This document shows, one piece after another, positions 32,006 through 32,962 of a stretch of DNA of 32,962 nt. The stretch comes from Nitrospirota bacterium. GTDB lineage: Bacteria > Nitrospirota > Thermodesulfovibrionia > UBA6902. Both the position numbers and the translations under genes were made by a program. The notes beneath the pieces are model-generated. The model was not told the DNA's origin. It did not search any database and was given only the letters and a program-made list of their open reading frames with translations. Positions within the stretch are counted from its first letter, which is position 1. Every line of letters begins with the position of its first letter. The stretch is from NCBI GenBank assembly GCA_016222915.1, contig JACRQA010000008.1, positions 1 to 32,962 on the forward strand. The letters run 5' to 3'.

Positions 32006-32485
32006 ATGGGAAGACAAATATTATTTGTTACTTATCAAAATGAAGATTTTGATGAAGGGCTATCTTATGCAGTTGATCTCGCAAAGGCAATGAATAAGGA
32101 CCTGACCATCTTGATGGTCCACAAAAGGAGTTTCTTGAAACGGTTTGAAGACGTCATGACTGCAGTCACCTTTGCAGGGGCAGGTGAGCATGAGACAGCA
32201 AGGGAAATTTTATCGGGTAAGATCGAAAGTGAATCCATAGAAAAAATCAATATGCTCACTGAAAAGTTTCAAAACTCGGGAGTAGTTACAAGGGTGTATA
32301 CAGTGGGATTGGATGCGGTTTCGGCAGTCAAGGACTTTCTGAAACAGAAAAATTTCGTTGATATGGTATTACTGAGCCCGAGTGTGACCGACAACGGAAA
32401 TATATCTTCAGGTGAATTGCAGAGGCTCGTGAGAACTGCTTCAAAGCCCATTGTGACGATGTCAAGGCAGGTTTATGCTGCTTAA
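32006..32485 (+). CDS. USP-like protein with internal AFAEAGE-type segment
   Basis: This 159-residue protein is a close relative of the one at 25126-25611: a USP-like fold (QILFVTYQNEDFDEGLSYAVDLAKAM ... MVLLSPS ... KPIVTMSRQ) without the ATP loop. FEDVMTAVTFAGAGEHETAREI (47-68) sits at the same position as the AFAEAGE segment there. ATG 32006 is preceded by AGGAGGT at the right distance; the upstream in-frame ATG at 31985 lies at the predicted transcription start and has no ribosome site. It is followed after 31 bases by a TSUP gene. Confidence 0.82.
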   Translation: MGRQILFVTYQNEDFDEGLSYAVDLAKAMNKDLTILMVHKRSFLKRFEDVMTAVTFAGAGEHETAREILSGKIESESIEKINMLTEKFQNSGVVTRVYTVGLDAVSAVKDFLKQKNFVDMVLLSPSVTDNGNISSGELQRLVRTASKPIVTMSRQVYAA

Positions 32486-32516
32486 ATTTATTTTAATTTT
32501 TTAAGGAGACGGTCCG

Positions 32517-32962
32517 ATGAATTTTATGTACCTTTATTTACCGGTTGCACTAACAAGCATTAATATCTTAATTCCCGTGGGACTCGGGCTTGCGGTCGGG
32601 CTGCTGTCCGGACTCTTCGGGGTCGGCGGCGGCTTTCTGATGACCCCGCTCTTGATAATGTTCGGCATCCCGGCGACCGTGGCTGCTGCAACAGACTCAA
32701 ACCAGATAGTCGCGGCGTCAACGTCGGGAACATACGCCCATTGGAAGGTAGGCAACGTGGATTTCAAGATGGGCATGTATCTTTTGATCGGGGGCTTCAT
32801 TGGCGGCCTTTCAGGGGTATATGCGATTAAATTTCTCAAGGCTACAGGCAATGCGGACTTTGTTATAAAGATGACATACGTGCTTATGCTTGGAATAGTC
32901 GGGACCTACATGTTCATTGAAAGCCTGAACAGCATGAGAAAAAATAAAACGGCAGAGGTCAA
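32517..32962 (+). CDS. TSUP (TauE/SafE-like) anion exporter, N-terminal part
   Basis: The first 148 codons run off the window end. The protein begins MNFMYLYLPVALTSIN and has the TSUP signature GLLSGLFGVGGGFLMTPLLI, followed by ATDSNQIVAASTSGTYAHWK and further hydrophobic spans, as in TauE/SafE proteins. AAGGAGAC precedes ATG 32517. It is the second gene after the sigma-54 promoter at 31960. By its signature it is a different TSUP subtype from those at 14332, 19563 and 26165. Confidence 0.85.
   Translation, partial: MNFMYLYLPVALTSINILIPVGLGLAVGLLSGLFGVGGGFLMTPLLIMFGIPATVAAATDSNQIVAASTSGTYAHWKVGNVDFKMGMYLLIGGFIGGLSGVYAIKFLKATGNADFVIKMTYVLMLGIVGTYMFIESLNSMRKNKTAEV

Noticed and set aside
1-32962. 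CRISPR array or prophage
   Set aside because: No regular direct repeats with unique spacers and no phage structural or integrase genes were seen.

Overview
The window reads as a chromosomal segment of a Gram-negative, probably anaerobic or sulfur-cycling bacterium. A PEP-CTERM protein, two sigma-54 activators with sigma-54-type promoters, HBM-type sensor kinases and several TSUP (TauE/SafE-like) anion exporters would fit Nitrospirota or Desulfobacterota. This is inference from gene content; there is no rRNA or other phylogenetic marker here.

Layout. (1) 1-1327 is a decaying AT-rich patch: one end of an IS3-like element sits against a 5'-truncated methyltransferase, followed by a degraded vapBC toxin-antitoxin pair whose toxin carries a 104-bp internal inversion. 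A CAT-anticodon tRNA follows. (2) 1488-5000 has housekeeping or unlinked genes: C4 zinc-ribbon protein, RNase HI-like protein, PEP-CTERM protein, TerC-family membrane protein and a tiny membrane ORF. (3) 5217-13480 is a signalling block: a catalytically dead receiver-Lon-like protein divergent from an HBM histidine kinase, a membrane protein with only a kinase dimerisation helix, and an operon of tandem USP, Cache-PAS kinase, receiver, acidic protein and monooxygenase-like protein. (4) 13579-20531 holds two TSUP/USP operons flanking a sigma-54 activator. (5) 20746-24837 holds an intact Lon protease with an embedded receiver domain, a receiver protein and a kinase broken by deletion. (6) 25126-32962 holds a third TSUP/USP operon ending in a pseudo-receiver, a kinase plus sigma-54 activator pair, and the start of a fourth TSUP/USP operon with a very good sigma-54 promoter.

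How it may work together. The repeating unit is a TSUP exporter with a universal-stress-like protein, present four times and mixed with three paralogous HBM kinases, two NtrC-type activators, three single-domain receivers (one dead) and two receiver-Lon proteins (one dead). Six copies of a short conserved segment (core AFAEAGE) occur near the TSUP genes, either as free proteins of 52-55 residues or inside USP-like proteins. I infer an anion export/stress module under two-component and sigma-54 control with a proteolytic output through the receiver-Lon protein. The wiring between specific kinases, receivers and promoters cannot be read from sequence alone.

Three genes are visibly broken: the methyltransferase, the kinase at 23211-24837 and the TSUP gene at 14332-15499. 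The last is a single-base shift in a run of five identical bases and could be a sequence error.
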